From contig NZ_CP067396.1 of the NCBI RefSeq assembly GCF_023617245.1, forward strand, positions 6,110,001 through 6,174,000: a stretch of DNA of 64,000 nucleotides, given 5' to 3'. The number at the start of each line of letters is the position of its first letter. The stretch's first letter is position 1. Below, piece by piece: positions 23,924 through 33,335 of this stretch. Under the pieces are notes generated by a model that was not told where the DNA came from, ran no database searches, and saw only the letters and a list, made by a program, of their open reading frames with translations. This DNA is from Lysobacter enzymogenes (lineage in GTDB: Bacteria > Pseudomonadota > Gammaproteobacteria > Xanthomonadales > Xanthomonadaceae). The position numbers and the translations under genes were made by a program.

Positions 23924-26005
23924 TCAGGAGCGGGCGGGGGCGGGGGCGGGAGCGGAAGGGGCGGCGGAAGCGGCGGGGTTCGGCGGCGATTGCAGCGCGG
24001 GCGGCGTCGCCGCGGCGTCGCGGCCGGGCGCCGGCGCGGGCGCGGCGGCGGGCGGGCCGAACGGGCCGGGCACCTGCGAGGCGAAGCTGACCACGGTGTG
24101 GCCGCGCCGCCACAGCTGCCACTTCAGCAGCAGCACCCAGGCCAGCACCGCCGCGGCCAGCCACGCCACCGCCAGGAACACGTCGTTGTAGGCCAGCACC
24201 CACGATTCGCGCACGACCTGTTGGTTGAACGACGCCAGCCCCTGGTTGCCGCGCGCCGCGGCGTCGCCGAGCACGCGCGCGACCGCGCCGCCGAGCTGCT
24301 GGGTGCGCAGCGCCACCTGCGGGTCGGCGAGCGTGGCCTGCTGCATCAAGTGCTGGTAGTGCGCGGTCTGGCGCTGGGCCAGGTAGGTGCCCAGCACCGC
24401 CGAGCCGAGCAGGCCGCCGAGCGCGTTGGTGGTGCTGAACAAGACGATGAAGGTGACCAGATTGCGCAGCCCGTCGGCGACCACGCGCACCAGCGCCAGC
24501 AGGATCGAAGAGGCCAGGAACATCGAGGCCGCCATCGCGATCAGGGTCTGGGTGAGGTAGAAGTTTTCCGGCCGGGTCAGGTTGGTGGCGTGCGAATCCA
24601 CGTAGGCGCACACGCCGACGATCGCCACCGCGATCAATCCGAGCAGATCGAAGCGTTGTTTCGGCAGGAATAGCAGGGTCACCACGAACCCGGCGACGGT
24701 GCCCAGCAGCACCAGCCAGAACAGCGTGTGCATCTGTTCGTTGAGCAGGCCGAGCACGTTGAGCAGGCCGACCGCGCCGACCGACTGCTCCGACAGCACC
24801 ATGCGCGACAGCGTGATCGCCAGCCCCAGCCGCACCATGTAGCCGCCGTGCAGCAGCCAGCGCAGGTTGACCATCGGCTTGGAACGGTTGATCTCGACGA
24901 TCACGAACAAACCCGCGCACACCGCCGCGGCGACCAGGCATTCGCCGAGCCACGGCGTGTCCAGCCACCAGCGCAGCCGGCCCTGGGTCAGCACCACGGT
25001 GACCAGGGCGATGGCGCTGGCGTAGAGCGGGAAACTGACGATGTCGAGACCGTCGAACATCGGCTGGCGCGGCACCGGGGTGACCCGCAGCAGATTGATC
25101 GCGGCGAAGCAGGCCAGCGCCAGGCCCAGCTCGAACATCACCACGCCGTGCCACTGGCCGTGCAGGAACAGCCCTTCGGCGATGATCCGCGACACCGGCG
25201 CGCCGGTCTGCAACGCGGCGAAGCCGAACATCAGGCCGATGACCTTCTTCGGGCCGCTGAAGACCTCGGCCATGTACAGCACGGTCAGCGAGCTCAGCGG
25301 CGCGGCGGCGATGCCGAGCGCGGCGCGCGCGGCGATCGCCGAGCTGAGGTCGTTGGCGACCAGGTGCACCACCGCGGCGATCACGAACAGGCCGATGGCG
25401 AGGTCGGCGAACAGGCGCAGGCCGTAGTGCAGGCGGAATTTGGTCAGCAGCAGGCTGGCCGGGATGTTGGTGGCGAAGTAGGCGGTCAGCAGCCACGCGC
25501 CCTCGGCCGTGGTCGCGCCGAGCGCGCCCTGCACCTGCGGCAGGTTGGACGCGACCAGGTTCATGCCCAGGCTTTGGGTCAGCCCGAGCAGCAGCGAGAT
25601 CGCCACGAACGCGGCCATGCGCCAGCGCGGCATCGGCGCCGGCGCGGCCGGCGGGCCGGCCGGCGGTGGCGGCGATGGCGGCGGCGCAGCTCCGGTGCCC
25701 GCGTCCGAGCCAGGCGCGCGCGGCGCGGCGGCGGGCGCGGCCGGCGCGCGCGTGGCGGGCGCGCTGGGCGTGTTGGCGGCGGACGTGTTGGCGACGGACG
25801 TATTGACGGCAGGCGCCTCGGTGGCGGGCGCGCTCGCCGCCATCGGCGCGGACGCGGCCGGCGCGGACGACCCAGGCGCGCGCGCGGACGCGGCCCGCGG
25901 CCCGGACACGGGTCGCGCGGACGCGGCAGGCGACGAAGACGGCGCGGCGGCGCCCGGAGCGGAAGAGTCGGACAAGGACAAGGCGGTGGCGGCGGTGCTG
26001 GCCAT
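23924..26005 (-). CDS. EmrB/QacA-type MFS drug exporter (DHA2) with long N-terminal extension
   Basis: Inner-membrane drug:H+ antiporter, 693 residues, about 14 TM helices from about residue 130 (MAAFVAISLLLGLTQSLGM) to about 640. Family segments are EGAWLLTAYFATNIPASLLL and RAALGIAAAPLSSL. The first ~125 residues are almost only Ala, Pro, Ser, Gly and Thr, and the last ~50 are similar. ATG 26005 gives the full extension; an ATG near MPRWRMAAF would give a normal-length protein, so the start is uncertain. It is the first gene of the three-gene efflux operon; no regulator gene is adjacent. Confidence 0.9.
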   Translation of the reverse strand: MASTAATALSLSDSSAPGAAAPSSSPAASARPVSGPRAASARAPGSSAPAASAPMAASAPATEAPAVNTSVANTSAANTPSAPATRAPAAPAAAPRAPGSDAGTGAAPPPSPPPPAGPPAAPAPMPRWRMAAFVAISLLLGLTQSLGMNLVASNLPQVQGALGATTAEGAWLLTAYFATNIPASLLLTKFRLHYGLRLFADLAIGLFVIAAVVHLVANDLSSAIAARAALGIAAAPLSSLTVLYMAEVFSGPKKVIGLMFGFAALQTGAPVSRIIAEGLFLHGQWHGVVMFELGLALACFAAINLLRVTPVPRQPMFDGLDIVSFPLYASAIALVTVVLTQGRLRWWLDTPWLGECLVAAAVCAGLFVIVEINRSKPMVNLRWLLHGGYMVRLGLAITLSRMVLSEQSVGAVGLLNVLGLLNEQMHTLFWLVLLGTVAGFVVTLLFLPKQRFDLLGLIAVAIVGVCAYVDSHATNLTRPENFYLTQTLIAMAASMFLASSILLALVRVVADGLRNLVTFIVLFSTTNALGGLLGSAVLGTYLAQRQTAHYQHLMQQATLADPQVALRTQQLGGAVARVLGDAAARGNQGLASFNQQVVRESWVLAYNDVFLAVAWLAAAVLAWVLLLKWQLWRRGHTVVSFASQVPGPFGPPAAAPAPAPGRDAAATPPALQSPPNPAASAAPSAPAPAPARS

Positions 26006-26026
26006 GTGCAGGCGCGCGGCTCCCGC

Positions 26027-26057
26027 TGGCGTTGGCGTTGGCGTTGGCGTTGCGATG
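26027..26057. repeat. Hexanucleotide repeat (GTTGGC)n upstream of the MFS gene
   Basis: Four to five near-perfect GTTGGC/GTTGCG units sit 25-50 bp upstream of the efflux operon start, where slippage could alter promoter or leader spacing. Confidence 0.75.
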
Positions 26058-26287
26058 GATGAGTAGGCAACAGCGGGCGGTCAACGATCAAGCGCGCGCG
26101 AGGCGGCTGGGCTGTCCGTTCGAGTCGCTTTCCCCTGCCCGCGTATGTTGCGATTCCTGCGTCGCGGGGATGTGACGGACTGCGCGGGACGGCTATCCTG
26201 CGGCTGCGATGCATGCAGCCGCGCCACATGCGGCACGGCGCCGGCCGGCGCCAGACAAGCGCGAGAAGCGCGAGAAGCGAGGACGCG

Positions 26288-26794
26288 ATGGACCAGGACG
26301 ATCCGTATCGGCATACCTCCGTCGCGGACCGGGTGCCGAACCCTTATGGCGAACGCGACGGACGCGGCCCCGAGGGGCTCGGCGGCTGGCTGATCGCGGT
26401 CGCCGCGATCCTGGGCCTGTCGGCGGCGTTCGCGATTCTCAGCCTGGGCTTGGCCGTGTTCGGTGGCGGCTTGTCCGGCGACTTGTCGCCCGAGTACCTG
26501 GGCTACGTGCGCGCGCGGGTCGCGGTCGATGCCCTACTGCTGCCGCTCGCCCTCGCCGCGCTGACGCTGTTCTGGCGCAAGTCGCGGTGGTTCCCGCACA
26601 CGTTCGTCGCCTGGGCGGCGGTGGCCGCGTTCGGCAAGGGCGTCCGCCCGTGGATGATGGCCATGACCGGCGACGTCAGCCTGGTCATGGCCCTGGCGAC
26701 GCCGTTGCTGTGGGCGCTGCTCTGGTACGGCCCGTGGATCGTTTACATCCTGCGCTCCCGACGGGTCCGCAACACCTTCGCCGCGCGCCGCTGA
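26288..26794 (+). CDS. DUF2569-like four-TM membrane protein, paralogue 1
   Basis: A 168-residue membrane protein with a soluble N-terminus (MDQDDPYRHTSVADRVP) and about four TM helices starting at GLGGWLIAVAAILGLSAAF (about 33). It ends in VRNTFAARR. The pattern GGWLI at TM1, KSRWFPHTF and RVRNTF fits DUF2569-type proteins. ATG 26288 follows an upstream start-poor region; a possible -10 TATCCT lies at 26193-26198. A clear paralogue follows 108 bp downstream. Function unknown. Confidence 0.78.
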   Translation: MDQDDPYRHTSVADRVPNPYGERDGRGPEGLGGWLIAVAAILGLSAAFAILSLGLAVFGGGLSGDLSPEYLGYVRARVAVDALLLPLALAALTLFWRKSRWFPHTFVAWAAVAAFGKGVRPWMMAMTGDVSLVMALATPLLWALLWYGPWIVYILRSRRVRNTFAARR

Positions 26795-26902
26795 CAGCCG
26801 CCGCATGGATGCGCCGCGACGCGCGATGGCGCTATCGTGGCGGCCGCGGCCGCCGCCGGGTTCCGGGGAGGAACCGTCCGCGCCGCGCACAGGGGACCCG
26901 CC

Positions 26903-27460
26903 ATGCACGACGAAGATCCGTACCGCCGCGAACCCGCGCCGCCCGCCGCGCGCGGCGCGCTGCGGCTCGGCGACGAACCGCTGCGGTTCGGCACCGACCG
27001 CAGCGAACGCAACCGCGGCGCGGTCGGCCGCGGCGGCTGGCTGATCGGCGTGGCGATCATGATGGTGTGGTCGCTGCTGTTCGCCATGGCCAACGCCGGC
27101 GGCATGGCCGCGCTGCTGGAATCGCCCGAGGTGGCCTCGGCGATGGACGGGGCCAAGGCGGGCGCCTTGCGCTTCTATCTCGCGGTCAGCGCCGCGATGT
27201 TCGCGTTGAACCTCGTCGCCCTGGTGCTGTTCGCGATCAAGTCGCCGTGGTTCCCGCGCGTCTACGTCGCCTGGCTCGGCATCGATCTGGTCCTGGTATC
27301 GATCGCGACCGGCTTGCTGTCGCAGGCCAGCGGCGGCGGCTTTGCCGGCGTCGCCGCGGCGGCGCTGATCGGCCGGCTGCTGTTCTGGAACGGCCCGTGG
27401 ATGGCCTACGCGGCCATGTCCGAACGGGTGAGGAACACCTTCGCCGCCCGGCGCGCCTGA
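26903..27460 (+). CDS. DUF2569-like four-TM membrane protein, paralogue 2
   Basis: A 185-residue tandem paralogue of the preceding gene. It shares the DEDPYRRE/DQDDPYRH start, GRGGWLIGV at TM1, KSPWFPRVYVAWLG, LLFWNGPWMAYAA and the terminal RVRNTFAARRA. The central helices have diverged strongly. The pair probably arose by duplication. No enzymatic residues are visible and the role is unknown. Confidence 0.78.
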   Translation: MHDEDPYRREPAPPAARGALRLGDEPLRFGTDRSERNRGAVGRGGWLIGVAIMMVWSLLFAMANAGGMAALLESPEVASAMDGAKAGALRFYLAVSAAMFALNLVALVLFAIKSPWFPRVYVAWLGIDLVLVSIATGLLSQASGGGFAGVAAAALIGRLLFWNGPWMAYAAMSERVRNTFAARRA

Positions 27461-27528
27461 GCGCGGCCGCGGGTTGGTCCCGCGCGCCTGCGTGACTTCC
27501 GCCACGCAGGCCGGGCACGCGCGCTGCC

Positions 27529-27534
27529 TATAGT
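27529..27534 (+). promoter_or_regulatory. Possible -10 hexamer of the 27.6 kb serine hydrolase gene
   Basis: TATAGT 36 bp before the ATG; no good -35 match is visible. Confidence 0.35.
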
Positions 27535-27569
27535 GGCCGGCCCCCGCTCCGCATCCGTAAGGACACGCC

Positions 27570-29306
27570 ATGCACGCTCTGCGTCCCCTCGCCGCCACGC
27601 TCGCGCTGGCTCTGGCGAGCTTCGCGACGGTCGCCGCGCCCGCTTCGCCCATCGCAGCGGCGACGCCGGCGGCAGCGGCGACGCCGGCAGCGCCGGCAGC
27701 GCTGGAAGCCGGCACCGACGCGATCTTCGCGCGCTGGAACCGCGGCGACAGCCCCGGCTGCGGCGTCGCGGTGTTCCGCGACGGCGCGATCGCGTTCCAG
27801 AAAGGCTACGGCCAGGCCAACCTGGAGCTGGGCGCGCCGATCGGCGCGGACACGGTGTTCGACATCGGCTCGACGTCCAAGCAGTTCACCGCCGCCGCGC
27901 TGCTGTTGCTGGAGCGCGACGGCAAGCTCTCGCTCGACGACGACGTGCGCAAGTACGTGCCCGAGCTGCCCGACTACGGCCAGACCATCACCCTGCGCCA
28001 GCTGCTGCAGCACACCAGCGGCCTGCGCGACTACCTCGACGTGCAGTTGCTGGCCGGCGTCGCCTACGACGACTACAGCAGCGACCGCCAGACCCTGGAC
28101 CTGCTGGCGAAGCAGAAGGCGCTGAACTTCGCCCCGGGCAGCGAGTTCGTCTACAGCAACACCGGCTACTTCCTCGCCGCCGAGATCGTGAAGCGGGTCG
28201 CCGGCAAACCGCTGGCGCAGTTCGCGCATGAGCGCATCTTCGCGCCGCTGGGCATGCGCGACACCCTGTTCCGCGACGACCACACCCTGCCGGTACGCGG
28301 CCGCGCCAGCGCCTACACGCGCGCCGGGGGCGCGGCCGGCGAGGCGGCGGACGGCATCGCCCGCTTCCGCATCGACATGCCGAACTGGGACCAGGTCGGC
28401 GACGGCGCGGTGCTGACCACGCTGGCCGACCTGCAGCGCTGGGACGAGAACTTCTACCGCCCCGTGGTCGGCGACGCCGACTTCCTCGCCCGCCTGCAGC
28501 AGCCGGGCCGGCTCGCCGACGGCACGCGCCTGGATTACGCGCTGGGCCTGTTCGTCGATAGCCACCGCGGGCTCAAGACGGTTTCGCACGACGGCGCCTG
28601 GGGCGGCTACCGCGCCCAGCTGCTGCGTTTCCCGGAGCGGCACCTGTCGGTGGCGACGCTGTGCAACCTGGATTCGACCGACCCGGAGAGCCTCGCCCTG
28701 CGCGTCGCCGACCTGTGGCTGGGCCTGCCGCCCGAACCGGCGGCGCGACGCGCCCCGCGCCCGACCGTGGACATGCTGCCCGCCGCGATGCAGCGCTGGG
28801 CCGGGGTGTACCGCAATCCCGCCACCGGCAGCCTGCGCCGGATCGAATGGGACGAGGGCGCGCTGTCGCTGCACGCCTTCGGCGACACCTATCCGATGCG
28901 GCCGGTCGGCAAGGACGAGTTCGAGGTCGACGACGCCCCGGTGGCCGCGCTGTCGTTCCGCGATCCCGGCCGCGGCCGGCCGCGCGTCGCGGTGCAGCTG
29001 GCCGACGGCAAGCGCACCGAGTTCCCCGAGCTGCAGGTGGCCCAGCCCGACGCCGCCGCGCTGGCCGCCTACGCCGGCGACTACCGCTGCGACGAACTCG
29101 GCCGCGACTATCGCTTCAGCGCGATCGACGGCGCCCTGCATCGGGCCGACGCGCGCAGCGGGCCGGCGCGGCTGCAGCCGCTGGAACGCGACCGCTTCCT
29201 GCAGGGTTCGCTGAACTTCCGCTTCCAGCGCGATGCGGCCGGCGCGATCGACGGGGTGTCGATGGACGTGGGCCGCGTGCGCGACCTGCGTTGCCAGCGC
29301 CGCTGA
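27570..29306 (+). CDS. Secreted serine hydrolase (beta-lactamase/D-Ala peptidase family) with C-terminal domain
   Basis: A 578-residue exported serine hydrolase. The signal peptide ends near AAPASPIAAA (about 28). The SxxK motif is STSK (about 107-110), the second motif YSNTGY (about 193-198), and the HxG motif lies in SHDGAWGGY (about 339-347). The catalytic domain ends near 390 and a ~180-residue C-terminal beta domain follows (MQRWAGVYRNPATGSLRRIE, AAYAGDYRCDELGRDYRF), a DUF3471-like arrangement. It is a different subfamily from the hydrolase at 4.2 kb. Substrate unknown. Confidence 0.88.
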   Translation: MHALRPLAATLALALASFATVAAPASPIAAATPAAAATPAAPAALEAGTDAIFARWNRGDSPGCGVAVFRDGAIAFQKGYGQANLELGAPIGADTVFDIGSTSKQFTAAALLLLERDGKLSLDDDVRKYVPELPDYGQTITLRQLLQHTSGLRDYLDVQLLAGVAYDDYSSDRQTLDLLAKQKALNFAPGSEFVYSNTGYFLAAEIVKRVAGKPLAQFAHERIFAPLGMRDTLFRDDHTLPVRGRASAYTRAGGAAGEAADGIARFRIDMPNWDQVGDGAVLTTLADLQRWDENFYRPVVGDADFLARLQQPGRLADGTRLDYALGLFVDSHRGLKTVSHDGAWGGYRAQLLRFPERHLSVATLCNLDSTDPESLALRVADLWLGLPPEPAARRAPRPTVDMLPAAMQRWAGVYRNPATGSLRRIEWDEGALSLHAFGDTYPMRPVGKDEFEVDDAPVAALSFRDPGRGRPRVAVQLADGKRTEFPELQVAQPDAAALAAYAGDYRCDELGRDYRFSAIDGALHRADARSGPARLQPLERDRFLQGSLNFRFQRDAAGAIDGVSMDVGRVRDLRCQRR

Positions 29307-29349
29307 CGCTCGCGATCAAAGATTCATCGCACCGGAAACCGCAGCCGCG

Positions 29350-29444
29350 GTTGTTGTGGGAAGGGCTTCAGCCCCGATGCTCTTGTGCCAAGTCGCGCGG
29401 ATCCGAGCCGAAAGTGTCGGGCCTGAAGGCCCTCCCACACCGCT
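29350..29444. repeat. REP-like family A, inverted pair
   Basis: A GGGGC/GCCCC arm at about 29355-29382 faces a GGGCC/GGCCC arm at about 29418-29440, between the convergent hydrolase and permease genes. Confidence 0.85.
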
Positions 29445-29447
29445 CCT

Positions 29448-30824
29448 TCAACCCCGCGCCGCGCCGCGCCGCCGCAGCGCCAGCACCGCGTACACCGCCA
29501 CCAACGCCAACAGCGACACCGCGATCGCCAGCCACTGCGCCGCGCTCATCGTCGCCAACACCGCCGCCATCACCGCTACCGCCAGCAGCGGCATCGGCCA
29601 GGCGCCGCCGGGCAGGCGGAACGGCTCGCCGGGGCCGCGCAGGTCGCGCGCCTGCGCGCGCCACGCGGCGACCGCGACCGCGGCGAACAGCAGGCAGATC
29701 GCGCCGCCGGAAATCAGCGCCAGGGTCTCGAAGTTGCCGATCAGCGCCAGCGCCAGGGCGATGCCGGCGTGGGCCAACAGCGCGGTGCGCGGGACGTGGT
29801 GGCGCGCATCGACGCGGCCGAACGCGGCCGGCAGGTAGCCGTCGCGGCCCAGCGCGAACAACAGCCGCGACGACGAAAACAGATTGCCCATCAGGAATCC
29901 GGCCATCGACACCGCGGCGGTCGCCAGCAGCGCGCCGTGCGCCGGCGCCCACAACGCGCCGGCGGCGTCGGCCACCGGCGCGCCGCTGCCGGCCAGGCGC
30001 GCGCCGAGCAAGCCCTGGCAGGCGAGCTGGATGCCGATGTACAGCAGCACCACCAGCACGATCGCCGACAAGGTCGCGCGCGGCACGTGGCGGGCAGGAT
30101 CGCGCACCTCGCCGGTCGGCACCAGCGCGGTCTCCATGCCCGAGTAGGCGAACACCACCAGCACCATCGACGAGCCCAATGCGCTCCACGGCAGCGCGCT
30201 CCAAGACAGCGAGCTCCACGACGGCCATGCGCCGACACCGATTTGGTTCCAGTCCACGAACAGCAAACCGACGCTGGCCAGCAGGAACAGCGGCGCCAGC
30301 TTGAGCGTGGCCAGCAGCACGATCGCGCGCGCGCCCAGCTTCACCCCGAACGCATTGAGCGCGAACACCGCGGCGTACGCCGCGGCGATGAACCCCGCGC
30401 GCGGCAACGGCTCGCGCAGCGCCGCCCAGGCGTTGCCGGCCTGCTCGGCCAGGGCCGCGGCGACGCCGGCGCTGGAGGACGCGTTGCACACCCACATCAG
30501 CGCGCCGGCGAGGAACCCGGCGAACGGCCCGAACGCCGCGCCGACGAAGGTGTACGGCCCGCCGGTGGCGGCCGCGCGGCTGCCGATCGCGGCGAAGCAC
30601 AGCGCGATCGGCACGATCGCCATCGCCCCGGCCACGAACACCAGCGGCGCGCCCGCGCCGAGCCGCCCGTACAACAGCGCCGGCAGCATGAAGATGCCGG
30701 CGCCGACGATGATGTTGACGATCGACGCGCCGAGCTGGAACGGGCCGAGCGCGCGCACCAGCGCAGCGTCGCCGTGCAGCGCTTTCGACGCGGCGGGTGC
30801 TACGGCGGACACGGCATCGTTCAT
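29448..30824 (-). CDS. APC-superfamily amino acid permease
   Basis: A 458-residue transporter with about 12 TM helices. TM1 carries the APC signature GASIVNIIVGAGIFMLPALL (about 29-48), followed by RAAATGGPYTFVGAAFGP (about 86-103), and TM6 contains VLVVFAYSGMETALVPTGEV. These match the yjeH/ybaT-like group of APC permeases. ATG 30824 was chosen because the frame upstream enters family B repeats. Upstream and divergent lies a LysR gene, but 370 bp of repeats separate them on the same strand. Substrate is unknown. Confidence 0.9.
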   Translation of the reverse strand: MNDAVSAVAPAASKALHGDAALVRALGPFQLGASIVNIIVGAGIFMLPALLYGRLGAGAPLVFVAGAMAIVPIALCFAAIGSRAAATGGPYTFVGAAFGPFAGFLAGALMWVCNASSSAGVAAALAEQAGNAWAALREPLPRAGFIAAAYAAVFALNAFGVKLGARAIVLLATLKLAPLFLLASVGLLFVDWNQIGVGAWPSWSSLSWSALPWSALGSSMVLVVFAYSGMETALVPTGEVRDPARHVPRATLSAIVLVVLLYIGIQLACQGLLGARLAGSGAPVADAAGALWAPAHGALLATAAVSMAGFLMGNLFSSSRLLFALGRDGYLPAAFGRVDARHHVPRTALLAHAGIALALALIGNFETLALISGGAICLLFAAVAVAAWRAQARDLRGPGEPFRLPGGAWPMPLLAVAVMAAVLATMSAAQWLAIAVSLLALVAVYAVLALRRRGAARG

Positions 30825-31195
30825 GACGGCTCCCCAGCGATCCGCCGCAGCCTCGCACGCGGCGCGGGGAAATGCGAGGGATCTGCGTCGCAGCCTTGTT
30901 CCCGCTCGCCGGCAACCACGCGATCTGCCTGTAGGAGCGGCGCGAGCCGCGACCGCGACACCGCGCTTACGTCGCAACCGGCCACCCCGCGGTCGCAGCT
31001 TGCGCAGCTCCTACCGTCGCTGCGTTGCGACTTCCCCGCCAACGAAAGGCCACGCAATCTACCTGTAGGAGCGGCGCGAGCCGCGACCGCGACACCGCGC
31101 TTGCGTCGCAACCGGCCGCCCCGCAGCCGCAGCTTGCGCAGCTCCTACCGTCGCTGCGTTGCGGCATTGGCTGCGGCGAAAATTCGCGCCAACCG
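30825..31195. repeat. Tandemly duplicated ~115-bp block built on family B hairpins
   Basis: Two direct copies with a 134-bp period: about 30918-31029 and 31052-31163. Each contains a GCGGC-GCGA-GCCGC arm, an identical spacer motif (CCGCGCTTnCGTCGCAACCG) and a degenerate facing arm. No gene lies in the gap. Confidence 0.85.
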
Positions 31196-32080
31196 CTACT
31201 CCCACGTCTGCGCGCGCAGGAAATCCACGAACACCCGCAGCTTCATCGGCAGCTGCTTGCGCGCCGGGTAATAGATGTGGAACCCCGGAAACGGCGACTG
31301 CCACGGCGACAACACTTCGATCAGCCGGCCTTCGCGCAGGTCGGCGCGCGCCGACGGCTCGAATACCTGCGCCAGCCCCAGCCCCGCGCGCGCGGCCGAA
31401 AGGATGTGCGAGCCTTCGTTGAGGATCAGCCGACCCTGCACATCCACGTCGAAGTCGCGGCCGTCGCGGCTGAACTCGTACGGGTAGAGGCGCCGCGCGC
31501 CGGGCAGGCGCAGGCGGATGCAGTCGTGCCCGGCCAGGTCCTGCGGCGTCGCCGGCCGCGGATGGCGTTCGAAGTACGCCGGCGCGCCGACGATCACCTG
31601 CCGCTGCGGCCCGCCGAACGGCACCGCGACCATGTCGCGGGCCAGGCTCTCGCCGAGGCGGATGCCGGCGTCGAAGCCTTCGCCGACGAGGTCGGCGAGG
31701 GTGTCGTCGGCGAACAGCTCCACTTCCAGTTCCGGATACAGCGCCATGAACGCCGGCAGCTTCGGCTCGATCATGATCCGCAGCGCGGTGCGGCCGACGT
31801 TGATGCGCAGCCGGCCGGTGGGACGGTGGCGGACTTCGTCGAGGTCGTCGAACGCGGCCTGGATCTGCGCCAGCCCGGGCTGGATGCGCTCGAGGAAGCG
31901 CGCGCCGTGCTCGGTCAGCGCGACCTGGCGCGTGGTGCGGTTGAGCAGGCGCACGCCGAGCTTGGTTTCCAGCGCGCGCACGCTCTGCGACAGGGCCGAG
32001 GGCGACACCTCCAGTTCGGCCGCGGCGCGGGTGAAGCTGCCGAAGTGGGCGACCCGGGCGAAGCCGAGCACGGCGGGCAA
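31196..32080 (-). CDS. LysR-family transcriptional regulator
   Basis: A 294-residue LTTR. The winged HTH is at about 4-62 (FARVAHFGSFTRAAAELEV, SALSQSVRALETKLGVRLLNRTTR, split here) and the effector domain at about 88-290. No ATG or GTG lies in frame between the upstream stop and the HTH; TTG 32080 is the only usual start and leaves a very short N-terminus, so the true start may be unusual. It is divergent from an aldo-keto reductase with 198 bp between, containing a perfect palindrome. Regulation of that gene is the natural inference. Confidence 0.88.
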   Translation of the reverse strand: MPAVLGFARVAHFGSFTRAAAELEVSPSALSQSVRALETKLGVRLLNRTTRQVALTEHGARFLERIQPGLAQIQAAFDDLDEVRHRPTGRLRINVGRTALRIMIEPKLPAFMALYPELEVELFADDTLADLVGEGFDAGIRLGESLARDMVAVPFGGPQRQVIVGAPAYFERHPRPATPQDLAGHDCIRLRLPGARRLYPYEFSRDGRDFDVDVQGRLILNEGSHILSAARAGLGLAQVFEPSARADLREGRLIEVLSPWQSPFPGFHIYYPARKQLPMKLRVFVDFLRAQTWE

Positions 32081-32127
32081 GGGATGGGCGGCGATTGCGG
32101 CGGCTCCGGCGGGACCTGCCGGCGATT

Positions 32128-32144
32128 ATGAAGAAAATCTTCAT
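32128..32144. promoter_or_regulatory. Probable LysR operator
   Basis: Perfect inverted repeat ATGAAGA-AAA-TCTTCAT in an AT-rich island between the LysR and aldo-keto reductase genes, 48 bp from the LysR start. It also contains the T-N11-A pattern of LTTR sites. Confidence 0.7.
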
Positions 32145-32278
32145 TACGCATGAGGACTAGGCCGGTTTTTCGCGCAATCGCGGGGGCCTACAGTGCCCGC
32201 ACGCCCTCCCCGGGCGCCGCGGCGGCGCCCCCGCCCGCCGCGCTTCGTCTCTCCCCCCGATCACGGAGAACTCCCGCA

Positions 32279-33280
32279 ATGACTACGCTTCCGACCCGCC
32301 GCCTCGGCCGCAACGGCCCCACCGTGTCCGCGCTCGGCCTGGGCTGCATGGGCATGAGCTTCGCCTACGGCGCCGCCGACCAGGACGAATCGCTGGCCAC
32401 GCTGGAACGCGCCCTGGAGCGCGGCATGACCTTCCTAGACACCGCCGACATCTACGGCCCGCACGCCAACGAGGAGCTGCTCGGCGGCTTCCTGCAGGGC
32501 CGGCGCGACCAGGTGTTCCTGGCGACCAAGTTCGGCTTCGTGACCGATCCGGCCAACCCCGGCGCGCGCACCGTCAGCGGCCGTCCCGAGTACGTGCGCA
32601 GCGCGGTCGAGGGCAGCCTTACGCGCCTGCGCACCGACCGCATCGACCTGTATTACCAGCACCGGGTCGATCCGAACGTGCCGATCGAGGACACCGTCGG
32701 CGCGATGGCCGAGCTGGTGGCGCAGGGTAAGGTGCGTTACCTCGGCCTGTCGGAACCCTCCGCGCAGACCCTCGAACGCGCCCAGGCGGTGCATCCGATC
32801 GCGGCGGTGCAGAGCGAATACTCGCTGTGGACCCGCGACCCGGAGAACAACGGCGTGCTGGCCACGTGCGAACGGTTGGGCGTGGGCTTCGTCCCCTACA
32901 GCCCGCTCGGCCGCGGCTTCCTGACCGGGGCGATCACCGACACCGGCAGCCTCAGCCGCGACGACTTCCGCCTGAGCACGCCGCGCTTCCAGGGCGACAA
33001 CTTCGCCCGCAACCTCGAACTGGCGCAGCAGGCCAAGGACCTCGCGGCGAGCAAGGGCTGCACGCCGGCGCAACTGGCGCTGGCCTGGGTGCTGGCGCAG
33101 GGCGAGCACATCGTGCCGATCCCCGGCACCAAGCGGCGCAAGTACCTCGACGACAACCTCGGCGCGGTCGAGGTGACGCTGACGGCCGACGATCTGGCCC
33201 GCCTGGACGCGGTGTTCGCCCCCGGCGCGGCCGCGGGCGAACGCTACACCGAAGCGGGCATGGCGATGATCGGTCGCTGA
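32279..33280 (+). CDS. Aldo-keto reductase (YajO/Tas-like, AKR13 type)
   Basis: A 333-residue NADPH-dependent oxidoreductase. The catalytic tetrad is visible: Asp and Tyr in [18 protein letters not shown] (about 50-67), Lys in ATKFGF (about 82-87) and His in YYQHRVD (about 124-130). The cofactor loop is [13 protein letters not shown]. It acts on aldehydes or ketones; the substrate is unknown. A GGAG ribosome-binding site lies 10 bp before ATG 32279. It is divergent from a LysR gene with a palindromic operator, and a strong terminator follows, so it is monocistronic. Confidence 0.93.
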   Translation: MTTLPTRRLGRNGPTVSALGLGCMGMSFAYGAADQDESLATLERALERGMTFLDTADIYGPHANEELLGGFLQGRRDQVFLATKFGFVTDPANPGARTVSGRPEYVRSAVEGSLTRLRTDRIDLYYQHRVDPNVPIEDTVGAMAELVAQGKVRYLGLSEPSAQTLERAQAVHPIAAVQSEYSLWTRDPENNGVLATCERLGVGFVPYSPLGRGFLTGAITDTGSLSRDDFRLSTPRFQGDNFARNLELAQQAKDLAASKGCTPAQLALAWVLAQGEHIVPIPGTKRRKYLDDNLGAVEVTLTADDLARLDAVFAPGAAAGERYTEAGMAMIGR

Positions 33281-33289
33281 GCCGCGCTT

Positions 33290-33324
33290 ACGGGACGCGG
33301 CGGCGACGCCGCGTCCCGTTTTTT
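33290..33324 (+). terminator. Terminator after the aldo-keto reductase gene
   Basis: ACGGGACGCGGC stem pairing with GCCGCGTCCCGT, followed by six T. Confidence 0.92.
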
Positions 33325-33335
33325 ATGCGGGTCGC

